From Oscillospiraceae bacterium (GTDB taxonomy: Bacteria; Bacillota; Clostridia; Oscillospirales; Oscillospiraceae): 64,000 nt of DNA. Of the stretch, positions 25,185 to 34,293 are shown in pieces (the first letter of the stretch is position 1; every line of letters begins with the position of its first letter). The stretch covers positions 1 to 64,000 of the forward strand of contig CADCHN010000012.1 of the NCBI GenBank assembly GCA_902801295.1, written 5' to 3'. A program made the translations under genes and the position numbers. The notes beneath the pieces are model-generated. The model worked only from the letters and a program-made list of their open reading frames with translations. It was not told where the DNA came from and did no database searches.

Positions 25185-26065
25185 CCCTCCACGTCCTTTC
25201 CGAACCAGTCCTCCGCCTTAAAGAGCAGCGCGATGATGACGACCATGACGAGGGCCATGATAACCGCGGCGGCGGACAGCTTCTGATAGTCCATAGAGCC
25301 GAAGGTGTTGTTCATGAAGTGCTGCAGCGTATACAGCGGATCATAGGGGTAGGAGCCGGCCAGCAGATACACCTCGCGGAACACCTTGAAGGAGTTGATG
25401 AGCGAGAGGATCGTGACAAACAGCACCGTCGGGGATAGATAGCGCAGCTTGATGGAGAAGAACTTGTAGGCCTCGCTCGCGCCCTCCACGTCGGCCACCT
25501 CCAGCAGCTCCTTCGGAATGTTGGCCAGGCCCGCCATGAACAAAATCATGTTGTAGCCGAGGTTCTTCCACAAAAACAGCAGCAGCACGACGACCTGGGC
25601 GTAATTCGACTGCAGCCAGTCGATCTTGTCGCGTCCAAAGACGAGCAGCAGCTCGTTGAAGGTGCCGTTGTAGTTGAAAATCACCTGCCAGATCAGCACC
25701 ACCGAGGCCACGGGGACCATCATGGGGCTGAGGAAGAAGGTCCGGAACTCGGATTTGAGCGGAATGCGGCACTCCAGCATCAGCGCCAGCGCCACCGCCA
25801 GCACCACCGCCAGCGGAACCGCCATCAGCGAGAAGGTCAGGGTGTTCTTCGCCGCCAGGCGGAAGGCCGAGTTCTGGAAGAGCTTGACGAAGTTGTCAAA
25901 AAACACGAAGTTTTTGGTCGCAGGGCCGTCGATCAGCGCGTAGTAAACCACCACGCCGAAGGGCAGAATGAAAAACACGCCCACGCCCAGCAGACTCGGA
26001 AACAAAAAGCACAGGCTCTTCAGAAAATCCTTCCGTTTATTCGATTTTTGGATCTGATTCTTCAT
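25181..26065 (-). CDS. CUT1 sugar ABC permease (MalF-like)
   Basis: 294 residues from an ATG at 26065. It has six helices and the EAA loop 'EVADVEGASEAYKFFSIKLR'. The upstream in-frame ATG at 26203 would add an Arg-rich non-membrane stretch and is rejected. It is separated from the binding lipoprotein by 159 bp containing a hairpin, which would give more binding protein than permease. Confidence 0.92.
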   Translation of the reverse strand: MKNQIQKSNKRKDFLKSLCFLFPSLLGVGVFFILPFGVVVYYALIDGPATKNFVFFDNFVKLFQNSAFRLAAKNTLTFSLMAVPLAVVLAVALALMLECRIPLKSEFRTFFLSPMMVPVASVVLIWQVIFNYNGTFNELLLVFGRDKIDWLQSNYAQVVVLLLFLWKNLGYNMILFMAGLANIPKELLEVADVEGASEAYKFFSIKLRYLSPTVLFVTILSLINSFKVFREVYLLAGSYPYDPLYTLQHFMNNTFGSMDYQKLSAAAVIMALVMVVIIALLFKAEDWFGKDVEG

Positions 26066-26181
26066 AAGCCGACCCGAATAAAACAAATGTTGGTCTTTAT
26101 CAAAACGATTATACACGATCCGCCGCAGGCTCGCAAGGCAAAAATTATGTAAACTCGCCAAAAGTCGGCGGACAAATCGCG

Positions 26182-26204
26182 TGCCCACGAAAACCGTGGG
26201 CACA
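26182..26204. terminator. Intercistronic hairpin between binding protein and permeases
   Basis: GTGCCCACG and its complement form a 9-bp stem around a 5-nt loop, with no U tract. Likely attenuator or 3'-end protector downstream of the lipoprotein gene. Confidence 0.5.
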
Positions 26205-26224
26205 CGACGTGATTTCTGTGGCTG

Positions 26225-28678
26225 TTATCTCTGTTCGTTGACGTAGATCATGGCCTTGCTCTGGATGAGCTTTGCCACGTCCTCGGCGCTGCGCTGGCCG
26301 GCGAAGAAGGCCTCGACCTGCTCGTGCACGATGTCGTTGATGGATTCATCGACCGCGTAGACCCGGTCGGTGGCATTGATGACGGACTCGATCTTGTCGA
26401 TTTCTTCCTGAGAGTAATAATAGGTGGGGACGTATTCCTGATTGACGCTGTCCCAATAACCGCCCTTCTGCTCCATCATCTTCTCGCCGGTCTCGGGATC
26501 GACCATGATGTGGCCGTCCGCGTCCTTGACGTAGGTCGGCGTCATGGCGTCGGCCTTCTTGTCGTTATAGCTGTGGATGTTGCTGGGGAACTGCCAGGAG
26601 TTGTTGTCCTGATACTCCTCGGTCATGAAGATTCGCACGAACTCCCAGGCCGCCTCCTTATTCTGGCACTTCTCGCTGATGGCGTAGCCGGACTCGGTCA
26701 TGATCATGTTGCCCACGCCCTCGTTGGTCGGGAAGCCGATAAAGGTAAAGGCGTCCAGACCGCCGAAGATGTTTTCATACTGGCTGAGCGAGTCGAAGCT
26801 GTACAGGTCGCCGTACATCAGCAGCTGCTTGCCCTCGCGGATGCGCACATCGTCGTTGTCTTCCTCGCTCCACTCGTAGTTCTCCCAGTCAAATTCGGCA
26901 GGGAAGTTCTTGGCGAAGTTCAGCAGCTCGATGAACTCCGGGCTGTCAAAGGTGACCTTGCCGGTGTTCCAGTCGACGAAGTGGTCCATATCGAGCATCA
27001 TGCACATCTGCAGCACGTCGTAACGGGTCTCGCCGTTACTGAACACGGTGCAGCCCTCGGGCATCTGCTCGAGCGCCGCCAGCAGATCGCTGTAGGTCCA
27101 GCCGGGCTCGGTGCCGACGACGCTGGCCGCGCCGATGGCGCTGATGATCTCGAAGCTGGAGCAGGTGGAGTAGAGCTTGCCGTCATTTTCCATGGCCTTG
27201 AGCACTGCGGGGAAAAAGTCCTCCCGGTTGAGCTCGGGGTCTGCATCGATCATGGGGTAGAGGTCGGCGAGCAGGCCCTTGGCGGCCAGCTGCTTGGCGG
27301 GCAGACCGCTGAGGCTGATGATGTCAGGGCAGTTGCCGGCCAGCATCTCGGTGCGCAGCTTCGTCAGGCCGGCCTCATAGTCGTCCTCGGTGTTGTACTC
27401 GGAGTAGTCCTGCAGCTCGATGCGTACGTTCTCGTGGTTGCGGTTGAACTTGATGATCTGGCTGCGGGCCTGCCAATCGAGGTACTGGACGGCGAGGGTG
27501 ATGATCTGCTTCTGGGGCAGGGTGTCGCTGGGCACCAGCTCCATCGTGATCAGGTTGGTGGTGGAGTTTTCATTGTTATCGTCCCACTCGTTGCTGACGG
27601 CGACGACCTTGCCGTCGTCAGTCACGAGATAGCCGTTGATGTTGCTGTTGTCAACGTCGCAGTTGATCCAGTTGAACAGCTTTTCGGTCGTGCCGTCAGC
27701 CAGTCTGTAGCCGAAGAAGTTGACGCCGTTGTTGTAGTAGAAGTCATAGTCTCCGCCGCCGGCAACCGCCTGGTAGAGGTCGCCCTGGATCGGATAGGTG
27801 TCGCCGAGTGCTTTTTTCTCCGCGTCGATGATGGAGACCTTCTGGCCGTTGTCGCCGTAGTAGGACACAGCCACGCGCCCGTCGCGCAGCGTCAGCAGCG
27901 CCTGGGCCCAGTCGATGCCGCCGATCGTGCCGACCATTTTGCCGGTCTCGGTGTCGAAGATGTACAGGCCGCCGTCGCCGGACAACAGCGCCTCGTGGTC
28001 GCCCAGCGCGGCCAGGCCGCCGAAGTAGACATAGTCGTTTTGCTGCTTGAGTTCCTCGAGGTCGAGCTCCACGCAGGAGATTTCCCCGCCGTTTTCATCG
28101 AGGCGGCGGAGATACTGGCGCTCCACAGACTGCATGGACATATACCACTCGTCGGTGTACATCTGGACGTCTTCGCCCGCGTCGCTCCAGGACTCATAGC
28201 TCGCCTCGTACGCAAGGAAGCCGCCGTCCGGCAGCAGGACCATGCTGTTGGTGCCGCCGCTGATTTGGTGGCCTTCCTCAGCCTCGAGCTTCATCGGCGC
28301 ATAGCCCTCCATCTTGGTGAAGCTGCCGTCGATGCCCAGGCGGTACAGGCTGTTCTCGTAGATGTCGAGCTGGCCTTCCCACTGCAGGGTCTCGCCCTCC
28401 ATCAGCTCGCGCTCGCCGGTTTTTTCGTTGACAAAGCCATAGAAAGCGTCAGCGGTCACCAGGGTCGGGTAAAAATAGCTCGCCTGCTCGCTGACGCTGT
28501 CAAGCTTCTGATAGCTGGCCTTGTAGACGAATTCAGGTGCCGGGGTCTCTTTTCCCCTGCTTCTTCCTCCGCTCTTTCCGTCCTCGCTGTCCTCCGAACC
28601 CGAACGGCCGCAGGCGGCAAGGCAGAACAGCATGGCCGCAGCCAGCACGAACGCCAAAAGCTTTTTCATCGTTTTCAT
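26225..28678 (-). CDS. Extracellular solute-binding lipoprotein with extra N-terminal domain
   Basis: 817 residues. The lipobox signal ('LFCLAACGRSG') puts it on the outer face of the membrane. The C-terminal half (about 400-817) is a family 1 solute-binding protein ('IIKFNRNHENVRIEL', 'ETRYDVLQMCMMLDMDHFVD', 'MTESGYAISEKCQNKEAAWE'). The first about 380 residues after the signal are an added beta-rich domain with repeating blades ('MVLLPDGGFLAYEASYESW', 'GGLYIFDTETGKMVGTIGG'), propeller-like. Start 28678 is chosen for GAGGAGG upstream and the signal peptide; 28801 is not. First gene of the importer operon. Confidence 0.85.
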   Translation of the reverse strand: MKTMKKLLAFVLAAAMLFCLAACGRSGSEDSEDGKSGGRSRGKETPAPEFVYKASYQKLDSVSEQASYFYPTLVTADAFYGFVNEKTGERELMEGETLQWEGQLDIYENSLYRLGIDGSFTKMEGYAPMKLEAEEGHQISGGTNSMVLLPDGGFLAYEASYESWSDAGEDVQMYTDEWYMSMQSVERQYLRRLDENGGEISCVELDLEELKQQNDYVYFGGLAALGDHEALLSGDGGLYIFDTETGKMVGTIGGIDWAQALLTLRDGRVAVSYYGDNGQKVSIIDAEKKALGDTYPIQGDLYQAVAGGGDYDFYYNNGVNFFGYRLADGTTEKLFNWINCDVDNSNINGYLVTDDGKVVAVSNEWDDNNENSTTNLITMELVPSDTLPQKQIITLAVQYLDWQARSQIIKFNRNHENVRIELQDYSEYNTEDDYEAGLTKLRTEMLAGNCPDIISLSGLPAKQLAAKGLLADLYPMIDADPELNREDFFPAVLKAMENDGKLYSTCSSFEIISAIGAASVVGTEPGWTYSDLLAALEQMPEGCTVFSNGETRYDVLQMCMMLDMDHFVDWNTGKVTFDSPEFIELLNFAKNFPAEFDWENYEWSEEDNDDVRIREGKQLLMYGDLYSFDSLSQYENIFGGLDAFTFIGFPTNEGVGNMIMTESGYAISEKCQNKEAAWEFVRIFMTEEYQDNNSWQFPSNIHSYNDKKADAMTPTYVKDADGHIMVDPETGEKMMEQKGGYWDSVNQEYVPTYYYSQEEIDKIESVINATDRVYAVDESINDIVHEQVEAFFAGQRSAEDVAKLIQSKAMIYVNEQR

Positions 28679-28740
28679 TTGGTTCCTCCTCGGAATAACT
28701 GCTCCGCGCTTGTTCGGCACGGGCGGAATGATACGGATTG

Positions 28741-28768
28741 AAAAGGCCGCCCGGCCGTACCGGGCGGT
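28741..28768 (-). terminator. Terminator of the DUF1275 gene
   Basis: Minus strand CCGCCCGG-TACGG-CCGGGCGG followed by CCTTTT, about 80 nt after the stop at 28848. Confidence 0.75.
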
Positions 28769-28847
28769 CTTCATTCGTGATTCTATCACAGGCCGCTGCA
28801 AATGTGTCTTAAGGTTTCTTAAATTTGCGTTTCATTTTCCCGGAGGG

Positions 28848-29567
28848 TCAATGCCCGTGCGGTTTTTGGTCGAACATCATGCGCTCGACGATGAGGTCTG
28901 CGCGCAGCATCAGCAGAAAGCTGACGGCCAGCGGCAGCATGGCAAACCAGATGGCCTTTTCCTGCGTCAGCGTACACAGCGGCGTAAGGATCAGCGCGCC
29001 GAGGAAAAACATGCCGATCATGCGAAAATGCTTCAGCGCCCGGGAGCGGGCCGCGCTGTCGCCGCGCTTGATGGCGTTGACCGCCCAGATGCCGGTCTGA
29101 CGGATGTGGTTGGTGACGAAGGTGGTGGCCATTGGGATGCCCTCCGCCTGGCGGAAGGTGTTGTACTGCATGGAGCAGATGAAGTTGATCGTTACCTGGA
29201 CGATCTGGGCCGGCAGGTTGAGCGGCAGCCAGCCGAGGATAAAGAGCACCGCGATCTCAAAGCCGATGAGCCAGGTGTCCCAGCGCAGGAAGTGCCGGTG
29301 CCGGATCCCGGAGGGCAGCGCCTCCGAGACCATCGTCCCGGCAAAATAGGCCGAGATCGGGATCAGATAATAAAAGCCCTTGTACCACTGGCCGTGGCCG
29401 AAGGCGAGCGCCATCAGCACGACGTTTGCCGTCTGCGCATTGCAGAACACGCCGCCGCGCAGATTATAGGTGTAGGAGCCCATCATGCCTGCCGCTAAGA
29501 TCAGCAGTTCAAAAATATAGTATTTCTCGCAGGTGAGGTAAAACGCTTCTTTTTTTCTGGCTTCCAT
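28848..29567 (-). CDS. DUF1275 (YoaK-family) membrane protein
   Basis: 239 residues with about six membrane helices and the family opening 'GSYTYNLRGGVFCNAQTANV'. Function of the family is not established. Start 29567 has AGGAGGG upstream; 29606 is possible but has no ribosome site. It is transcribed alone, divergent from the two-component system. Confidence 0.85.
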   Translation of the reverse strand: MEARKKEAFYLTCEKYYIFELLILAAGMMGSYTYNLRGGVFCNAQTANVVLMALAFGHGQWYKGFYYLIPISAYFAGTMVSEALPSGIRHRHFLRWDTWLIGFEIAVLFILGWLPLNLPAQIVQVTINFICSMQYNTFRQAEGIPMATTFVTNHIRQTGIWAVNAIKRGDSAARSRALKHFRMIGMFFLGALILTPLCTLTQEKAIWFAMLPLAVSFLLMLRADLIVERMMFDQKPHGH

Positions 29568-29702
29568 CCGCCGCCTGCCCTCCTGTTGTTTTCTGGCCGC
29601 CATCATATCATAAAACGGCAGATATTGTAAAGTCCATGCTGCGAAAAAGCCCGAATGATGCCGTTCTTTCTCTTAAGAAGTATTAAACCTGCGCAAAAGC
29701 GC

Positions 29703-29730
29703 TTGAGATGCTTCTTTTTTGTGGTACAAT
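29703..29730 (+). promoter_or_regulatory. Promoter of the two-component operon
   Basis: TTGAGA (29703-29708), 16-nt spacer, extended -10 TGG-TACAAT (29725-29730), 19 nt upstream of the ATG at 29749. Confidence 0.7.
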
Positions 29731-29748
29731 GGCAGACGAGGTGATTGT

Positions 29749-30438
29749 ATGTCCGCACAATCGAAAATCCTGATCGTCGACGACGATCCCGATATCCGCA
29801 AGGTTCTGCGTCTGCTGCTGCAGGGGCTGTACAGCGTCAGCGAGGCCGCCGACGGTGCCGAAGCCGTCCGGCTGATTCAGGAGCAGAAGGACACCGACCT
29901 TGTCATTCTCGACGTGATGATGCCCGGCATGGACGGCTACGCCACCTGTGACGCGCTGCGCGCCTACACCAATGCCCCGGTGCTCTTCCTCACGGCCAAA
30001 TCCGCCGAGGCGGACCGCATCAGCGCCTACCGCAGCGGCGGCGACGATTTTCTTTCCAAGCCCTTCTCGCAGGATGAGCTGCTGGCCAAGGTGACAAGTC
30101 TCCTGCGCCGCTATAAGGAATACCGCGGCAAGCCGGACGCGGCGCTCGCCATCGAGAACCTGGAGGTCGATTTCGCCGCGCGCACCGTCGTCAGCAACGG
30201 GCAGCCGGTTGCGTTGACCGACACCGAGTTTTCCATTCTCGAGCACCTGCTGCGCAACCGCGGCACCACCGTCACCGCTGCCGAGCTCTACGAGGGCGTA
30301 TGGAAGGAAAAATTCCTGCCCGGCTCCGGCAACACCGTCATGGTGCATGTGCTGAACCTGCGGCGTAAGATCGAGGAAAATCCCTCCTCGCCCAAGATCA
30401 TCCGCACCGTCTGGGGAAAGGGCTATCAAATTGATTAA
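29749..30438 (+). CDS. OmpR/PhoB-family response regulator
   Basis: 229 residues. The receiver domain shows the acidic pair in 'ILIVDDDPD', the phospho-acceptor Asp in 'LVILDVMMPGMDGY', conserved Thr/Ala in 'FLTAKS' and Lys in 'LSKPFSQDELLAKV'. A C-terminal winged helix follows ('LTDTEFSILEHLLRNRG', 'VHVLNLRRKIE', 'IIRTVWGKGYQID'). Start 29749 follows a GAGG site and an extended -10 promoter. It overlaps the kinase gene by 8 bp. Closest in layout to VanR-type regulators; target unknown. Confidence 0.93.
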   Translation: MSAQSKILIVDDDPDIRKVLRLLLQGLYSVSEAADGAEAVRLIQEQKDTDLVILDVMMPGMDGYATCDALRAYTNAPVLFLTAKSAEADRISAYRSGGDDFLSKPFSQDELLAKVTSLLRRYKEYRGKPDAALAIENLEVDFAARTVVSNGQPVALTDTEFSILEHLLRNRGTTVTAAELYEGVWKEKFLPGSGNTVMVHVLNLRRKIEENPSSPKIIRTVWGKGYQID

Positions 30439-31750
30439 GAAGCTGCTGGGGCGCGTGCCCCGCTCGCTGGGCGTCCGGATGCTGCTGTCGCAGCTTCTGG
30501 CGCTGGCTGCCGCCGCGCTGGTTTTCTTCGCGGTCAGCGGCTCCGGCCGCTACGCGGTGGAGCACATCTATATGAGTCCCGAGTCCGTGGCCTCCCGCAA
30601 GGCGTCCATCTACTCGCAGTTCAGCTCCTACGTTACGGCCAACCTTGTCGCAGGCAACGACACGGCGGCCATTGCCCGCTGGACCCGGCAGCACAACTAT
30701 GTGACGATTCTGATCTATCAGAACGAGTCTGTGTCCGCCCGTGTCAGCGGCGGCCGGGTGGCGAACAGCAGTCTCTCCCCCATGCCTGAGAGCCAGTACG
30801 GAAAGCTCTATCCGATGCGCTTTTCCGACGGCGTGTATCAGATCGCCATCGGTGACAGCTCGCAGAACCGTGAGCTCGCCGTCAACAGCATTCTGGCCGT
30901 CGCGCTGGCCGGCATCACCTATATCGCCATTCAACTGCGCTACACCGGCCGTCTGACGCGCCGCATCGTCTCCCTGTCACGCAACGCCTCTGAGGTGAGC
31001 GCCGGAGACCTGGAAAAGCCCATCACCGCCAAAGGCGAGGATGAAATCGCAGCCCTGGCGCAGGATATGGACACCATGCGCCGCTCGGTCATCGAACGCA
31101 TGGGCAATGAACGTCGAGCATGGGAAGCGAACTCCGAGCTCATCACCGCCATCTCCCACGACATTCGCACCCCGATGACGAGCCTGATCGGCTATCTGGG
31201 ACTCCTCAAGGAGCAGAATCTGCCGGAGGAGCAGCGCAGCCAGTTCACAGCCTCGGCCTATGACAAGGCCATGGAGCTCAAGGCGCTGACGGACGAGCTG
31301 TTCCGCTACTTCCTCGTGTTCGGGCGGGCGGATCTCGAGATGAACATGGAGACGCTCGACGCGCGGCTCCTGCTCGAGCAGCTGCTGGGTGAGGCGGAAT
31401 TTGACCTGCACGACAGCGGCTTCGAGGTTCGGCGCATCGACTTTGAGGGCGAGTGCAGCGTGAAGGCCGACCCGATGTACCTCAAGCGCGTGCTGAATAA
31501 CCTTGTCTCCAACATCAAGAAATACGCCGACCGCACACGGCCCGTCACGCTTCTCTCCCAGCACAGCGGCAGCACGCTGCGCGTCTGCTTCTCCAACGCC
31601 GTCTCCCGCGGCGGCAGCCGCGTGGAGAGCACCAAAATCGGCATCCGCACCTGCGAAAAGATTATGACGCACATGGGCGGGCAATTCACGGTCCGCAATA
31701 ACGGCGCTCAGTTCGACGCCGAGCTGACGCTTCCGGTTCACAACGAGTAA
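30431..31750 (+). CDS. Membrane sensor histidine kinase
   Basis: 439 residues from a TTG start within the regulator's end. Two membrane helices (about 15-37 and 157-172) flank an extracytoplasmic sensor of about 120 residues. HAMP follows, then the H-box 'ITAISHDIRTPMTSLIGY' and N-box 'LKRVLNNLVSNIKKYA'. The ATP-lid region is short: the usual Asp-x-Gly-x-Gly box is replaced by 'SRGGSRVESTKIGIRTCEKI', a form seen in some Clostridia kinases. It partners the regulator at 29749-30438. Confidence 0.9.
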   Translation: MIKKLLGRVPRSLGVRMLLSQLLALAAAALVFFAVSGSGRYAVEHIYMSPESVASRKASIYSQFSSYVTANLVAGNDTAAIARWTRQHNYVTILIYQNESVSARVSGGRVANSSLSPMPESQYGKLYPMRFSDGVYQIAIGDSSQNRELAVNSILAVALAGITYIAIQLRYTGRLTRRIVSLSRNASEVSAGDLEKPITAKGEDEIAALAQDMDTMRRSVIERMGNERRAWEANSELITAISHDIRTPMTSLIGYLGLLKEQNLPEEQRSQFTASAYDKAMELKALTDELFRYFLVFGRADLEMNMETLDARLLLEQLLGEAEFDLHDSGFEVRRIDFEGECSVKADPMYLKRVLNNLVSNIKKYADRTRPVTLLSQHSGSTLRVCFSNAVSRGGSRVESTKIGIRTCEKIMTHMGGQFTVRNNGAQFDAELTLPVHNE

Positions 31751-31786
31751 TCCTCTCTTCTCCCCTCTCTTCTATATAAACAGCCG

Positions 31787-31838
31787 CAGGGCCGTCCCTT
31801 CGATCCTTGATCGTCGGGATGGCCCTGTGTCGTTTATT
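31787..31838. terminator. Shared terminator between kinase and amidase genes
   Basis: CAGGGCCGTCCC (31787-31798) pairs with GGGATGGCCCTG (31816-31827) and on the plus strand is followed by a T-rich run. It lies between convergent genes. Confidence 0.7.
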
Positions 31839-32670
31839 CTTTTTGCCCGGCAAACCAGGCGTCCAGCCCGTCGGCCAGACCTATGACGATCTGCTCCCGG
31901 TAGGCGTCGTCGGCCAGCAGCAGATCCTCCTCCGGGTTGGACATGTAGCCCATCTCCACCATGCAGGTCGGAACAAGGCTGTAATTGATGCCGCTCATGC
32001 TGTCCGTCTCCCAGAGCGTGCGGCGGGTCTCGTCGCAGCCGACCGCGTCGCCGAGGTTCTGCAGCAGCGCCTCGGCCAGCGTGCGGCTGGACGGGTAAAG
32101 CGCGCTGTTGTACGGGTTTTGCGCTGTCATGCAGATCGTCATGACGCCGTGCACGGACGGATCCTCATCGGCGTTGGCGTGGATGCGGATAAAGGCGTGC
32201 GCCTGCAGCTCGTTGGCGATCGCCGCCCGCTCGGCGTTGGAGAGCGAGACTTCGTTTGCCTCTCGCGTCAGGGCAACGCGGTAGCCGCGCGCCTCGAGCT
32301 CATCGCGCAGCAGCAGCGACACCGTCAGATTAAGCTCATATTCGGGAATACCCGTCACGACGCCCGCGGTGCCGTCCGTGACCCGTGCCTTCATCTCCTC
32401 TGCCCCCGGGCCGATCGGCTCCTGCGCATCGTCGCCGTGCAGCTGGTGCCCGGGGTCAATGACGATCAGCGGGCCGGGCGTCGGCGTGGGTTCCGGTGTC
32501 GGTTCCGGTGTGGGCGCAGGAGTAAAAACGGGCGCCTGGTGCTGCGGCGTCGGCGTCTGTGCGGGCGGCTCGGAAAGCGTTTGGTGCAGCAGCGCGCAGA
32601 GGATAAACAGCGCGCAGCCGCCGACGATCATCCCCACGGCGACCGCCGTCTGCCTGTTTTTCTTTTTCAT
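31834..32670 (-). CDS. Secreted N-acetylmuramoyl-L-alanine amidase (Amidase_3)
   Basis: 278 residues. It has one N-terminal membrane/signal helix (about 8-30), a Pro-Thr-Glu linker (about 35-65), then the zinc amidase core: 'IDPGHQ' (His), Glu in 'GIPEYELNLT', His in 'AFIRIHANA' and the catalytic Glu region 'CMVEMGYMSNPEED'. It cuts the stem peptide from muramic acid in wall turnover. Start 32670 is chosen for GGGGA upstream. Divergent from the SGNH gene. Confidence 0.92.
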   Translation of the reverse strand: MKKKNRQTAVAVGMIVGGCALFILCALLHQTLSEPPAQTPTPQHQAPVFTPAPTPEPTPEPTPTPGPLIVIDPGHQLHGDDAQEPIGPGAEEMKARVTDGTAGVVTGIPEYELNLTVSLLLRDELEARGYRVALTREANEVSLSNAERAAIANELQAHAFIRIHANADEDPSVHGVMTICMTAQNPYNSALYPSSRTLAEALLQNLGDAVGCDETRRTLWETDSMSGINYSLVPTCMVEMGYMSNPEEDLLLADDAYREQIVIGLADGLDAWFAGQKE

Positions 32671-32703
32671 TCGGATCCCCTTCCTCCCCTGTACGGCTGA
32701 GAC

Positions 32704-32754
32704 TTGCAATCGGCGGGGTCTGTGCTATACTTTGGGTAACTGAACCATGGAGGT
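32704..32754 (+). promoter_or_regulatory. Promoter and ribosome site of the SGNH gene
   Basis: TTGCAA (32704-32709), 16-nt spacer, extended -10 TGC-TATACT (32726-32731). GGAGGT at 32749-32754 fixes the start at 32762 rather than the ATG at 32747, which lies on the ribosome site. Confidence 0.7.
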
Positions 32755-32761
32755 GGCCGTC

Positions 32762-33454
32762 ATGCGCGTGTTATTTGTCGGAAACAGCCATACCTATTTC
32801 AATGATATGCCGGAGCTCTTTGCCCGGATGTGCGAGCAGCTCAGCGGCGTACGGCCGGAGGTGACGATGCTGGCCTATTCCGGCCGGGCGCTCAGCTGGC
32901 ACCGGGAGGAATACTTCTCCCTGCGCTTTGCGCTGCTCTACGGGCGCTATGACTACTGTGTGCTGCAGCAGCAGGCGCACCCCTTCCCCGACGAAGAGGA
33001 GACGCGCGCCGCCGTCCGGCGCATCCTCGCGCTCTGCCGCGCGGGCGGCGCCAAGCCTGTGCTGTTTATGACCTGGGCGCAGAAGCACGAACCCGAGATG
33101 AGCGGCGTGATGAGCCGCTTTTACCGCGCGCTTGCCGCGGAGGCCGGCGCCCTGATCGCGCCGGTCGGCGAGCTCTTTGCCCGCGTGCAGCACGAGCACC
33201 CGGAGATCGAGCTTTTCTGGCAGGACGGCGCGCACGCTTCGCCCTACGGCAGCTATCTGAGCGCCGCCGCTTTCGCCTCGCTCCTCTGCGGCACGCGGAA
33301 CCTCTCCGCGCTCACGGACGAGGGCTTTGATTTCCAGCTTGACTTTGAAGGGGAAAACGGCCTGCCGTTGGCGCTGGAAGCGCCCGGTGCTGCCGCGGTG
33401 AGCCTGGATCCCGAAAAAACGAGCTGTCTCCGCGAGGCAGTTGAGCAGCAATAG
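32762..33454 (+). CDS. SGNH/GDSL-type hydrolase-like protein
   Basis: 230 residues, no signal peptide. The N-terminal block 'VLFVGNSHTYFNDMPELFAR' carries the Ser of SGNH hydrolases, and the late 'FWQDGAHASPYGSYLSAAAF' carries the Asp-x-x-His pair. It is probably a cytoplasmic esterase or deacylase; substrate unknown. Single gene with its own promoter. Confidence 0.75.
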   Translation: MRVLFVGNSHTYFNDMPELFARMCEQLSGVRPEVTMLAYSGRALSWHREEYFSLRFALLYGRYDYCVLQQQAHPFPDEEETRAAVRRILALCRAGGAKPVLFMTWAQKHEPEMSGVMSRFYRALAAEAGALIAPVGELFARVQHEHPEIELFWQDGAHASPYGSYLSAAAFASLLCGTRNLSALTDEGFDFQLDFEGENGLPLALEAPGAAAVSLDPEKTSCLREAVEQQ

Positions 33455-33465
33455 CGGAAATGCCA

Positions 33466-33491
33466 ACGGGCCGGTCAGGGAACCGGCCCGT
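33466..33491. terminator. Shared terminator between SGNH and proC genes
   Basis: ACGGGCCGGT and ACCGGCCCGT form a 10-bp stem with a 6-nt loop between the convergent stops at 33454 and 33499. Confidence 0.7.
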
Positions 33492-33498
33492 CATTTGT

Positions 33499-34284
33499 TC
33501 AAAACTTTTTCTCGTAGGCGGCGATCACGGCGTTCATCACCGCCGCGCGGAAGGCGCTCTCCTCCAGGCAGCGCACACCCTGGATCGTGCTGCCCGCCGG
33601 CGAGCAGACCCGATCCTTGAGCGAGGCGGGGTGCTCCCCGGTCTCACGCAGCAGTTCCGCCGTGCCCTTGAGCATCTGCGCGGCGTACTCCAGCGCGAGA
33701 CGGCGCGGCAAGCCGCAGGCGACGGCGCCGTCGGAAAGTGCTTCGACGAACATCGCCGCGAAAGCCGGGCCGCAGCCGGTGAAGCCGGCGGCGTCCATCT
33801 GGTGCTCGTCGAGCTCCGAGACCAGCCCTGTGGCTCCGAGCAGATCCTTCAATAGCTCTTTTTCCTCCGCTGTGACCTGCGCGGACGCCGTCATCAGCGT
33901 CACGCCGCTTCCGACGGCGACGGGAATATTCGGCATGATGCGGATGATCGGCCGTTCTCCGAGAAGCGATGCGAGCGTGCGCAGATCCTTGCCCGCACAC
34001 ATGGAGACGATAACGAAGCGATCCCGCCGCGCATCCAGTACGTCGCGGATGCCGTCGAGCATGCCCGAGAGCATCTGCGGTTTGACGGCGAGGAACAGCA
34101 GCTCCGCCTCCGCGGCGACGCGCCGGTTGTCCACGGCTTCCCCACCGAGCTCCTCGGCCAGGCTCTGTGCCTTCTCCGGGCTGCGGTTAGCCAGCAGAAG
34201 CCGATCCACGAGACCGGATTTCACCGCGCCCCGCGCCAGCGCGGAGCCCATATTTCCCGTTCCGATAAATCCTACGACCGCCAT
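33499..34284 (-). CDS. proC: Pyrroline-5-carboxylate reductase
   Basis: 261 residues. Final step of proline synthesis, NAD(P)H-dependent. Rossmann opening 'VGFIGTGNMGSALARGAV', 'LFLAVKPQML', 'IIRIMPNIPVAVGSGVTLM' and the C-terminal dimer/active region 'GFTGCGPAFAAMFVEAL', 'PAGSTIQGVRCLEES' are all typical. It lies 9 bp downstream of the small zinc-ribbon gene. Confidence 0.96.
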   Translation of the reverse strand: MAVVGFIGTGNMGSALARGAVKSGLVDRLLLANRSPEKAQSLAEELGGEAVDNRRVAAEAELLFLAVKPQMLSGMLDGIRDVLDARRDRFVIVSMCAGKDLRTLASLLGERPIIRIMPNIPVAVGSGVTLMTASAQVTAEEKELLKDLLGATGLVSELDEHQMDAAGFTGCGPAFAAMFVEALSDGAVACGLPRRLALEYAAQMLKGTAELLRETGEHPASLKDRVCSPAGSTIQGVRCLEESAFRAAVMNAVIAAYEKKF

Positions 34285-34293
34285 ATTGGTCTC

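Noticed and set aside
26324-28741. An 805-codon plus-strand open frame
   Set aside because: It lies opposite the solute-binding lipoprotein and has no domain or start signal of its own.
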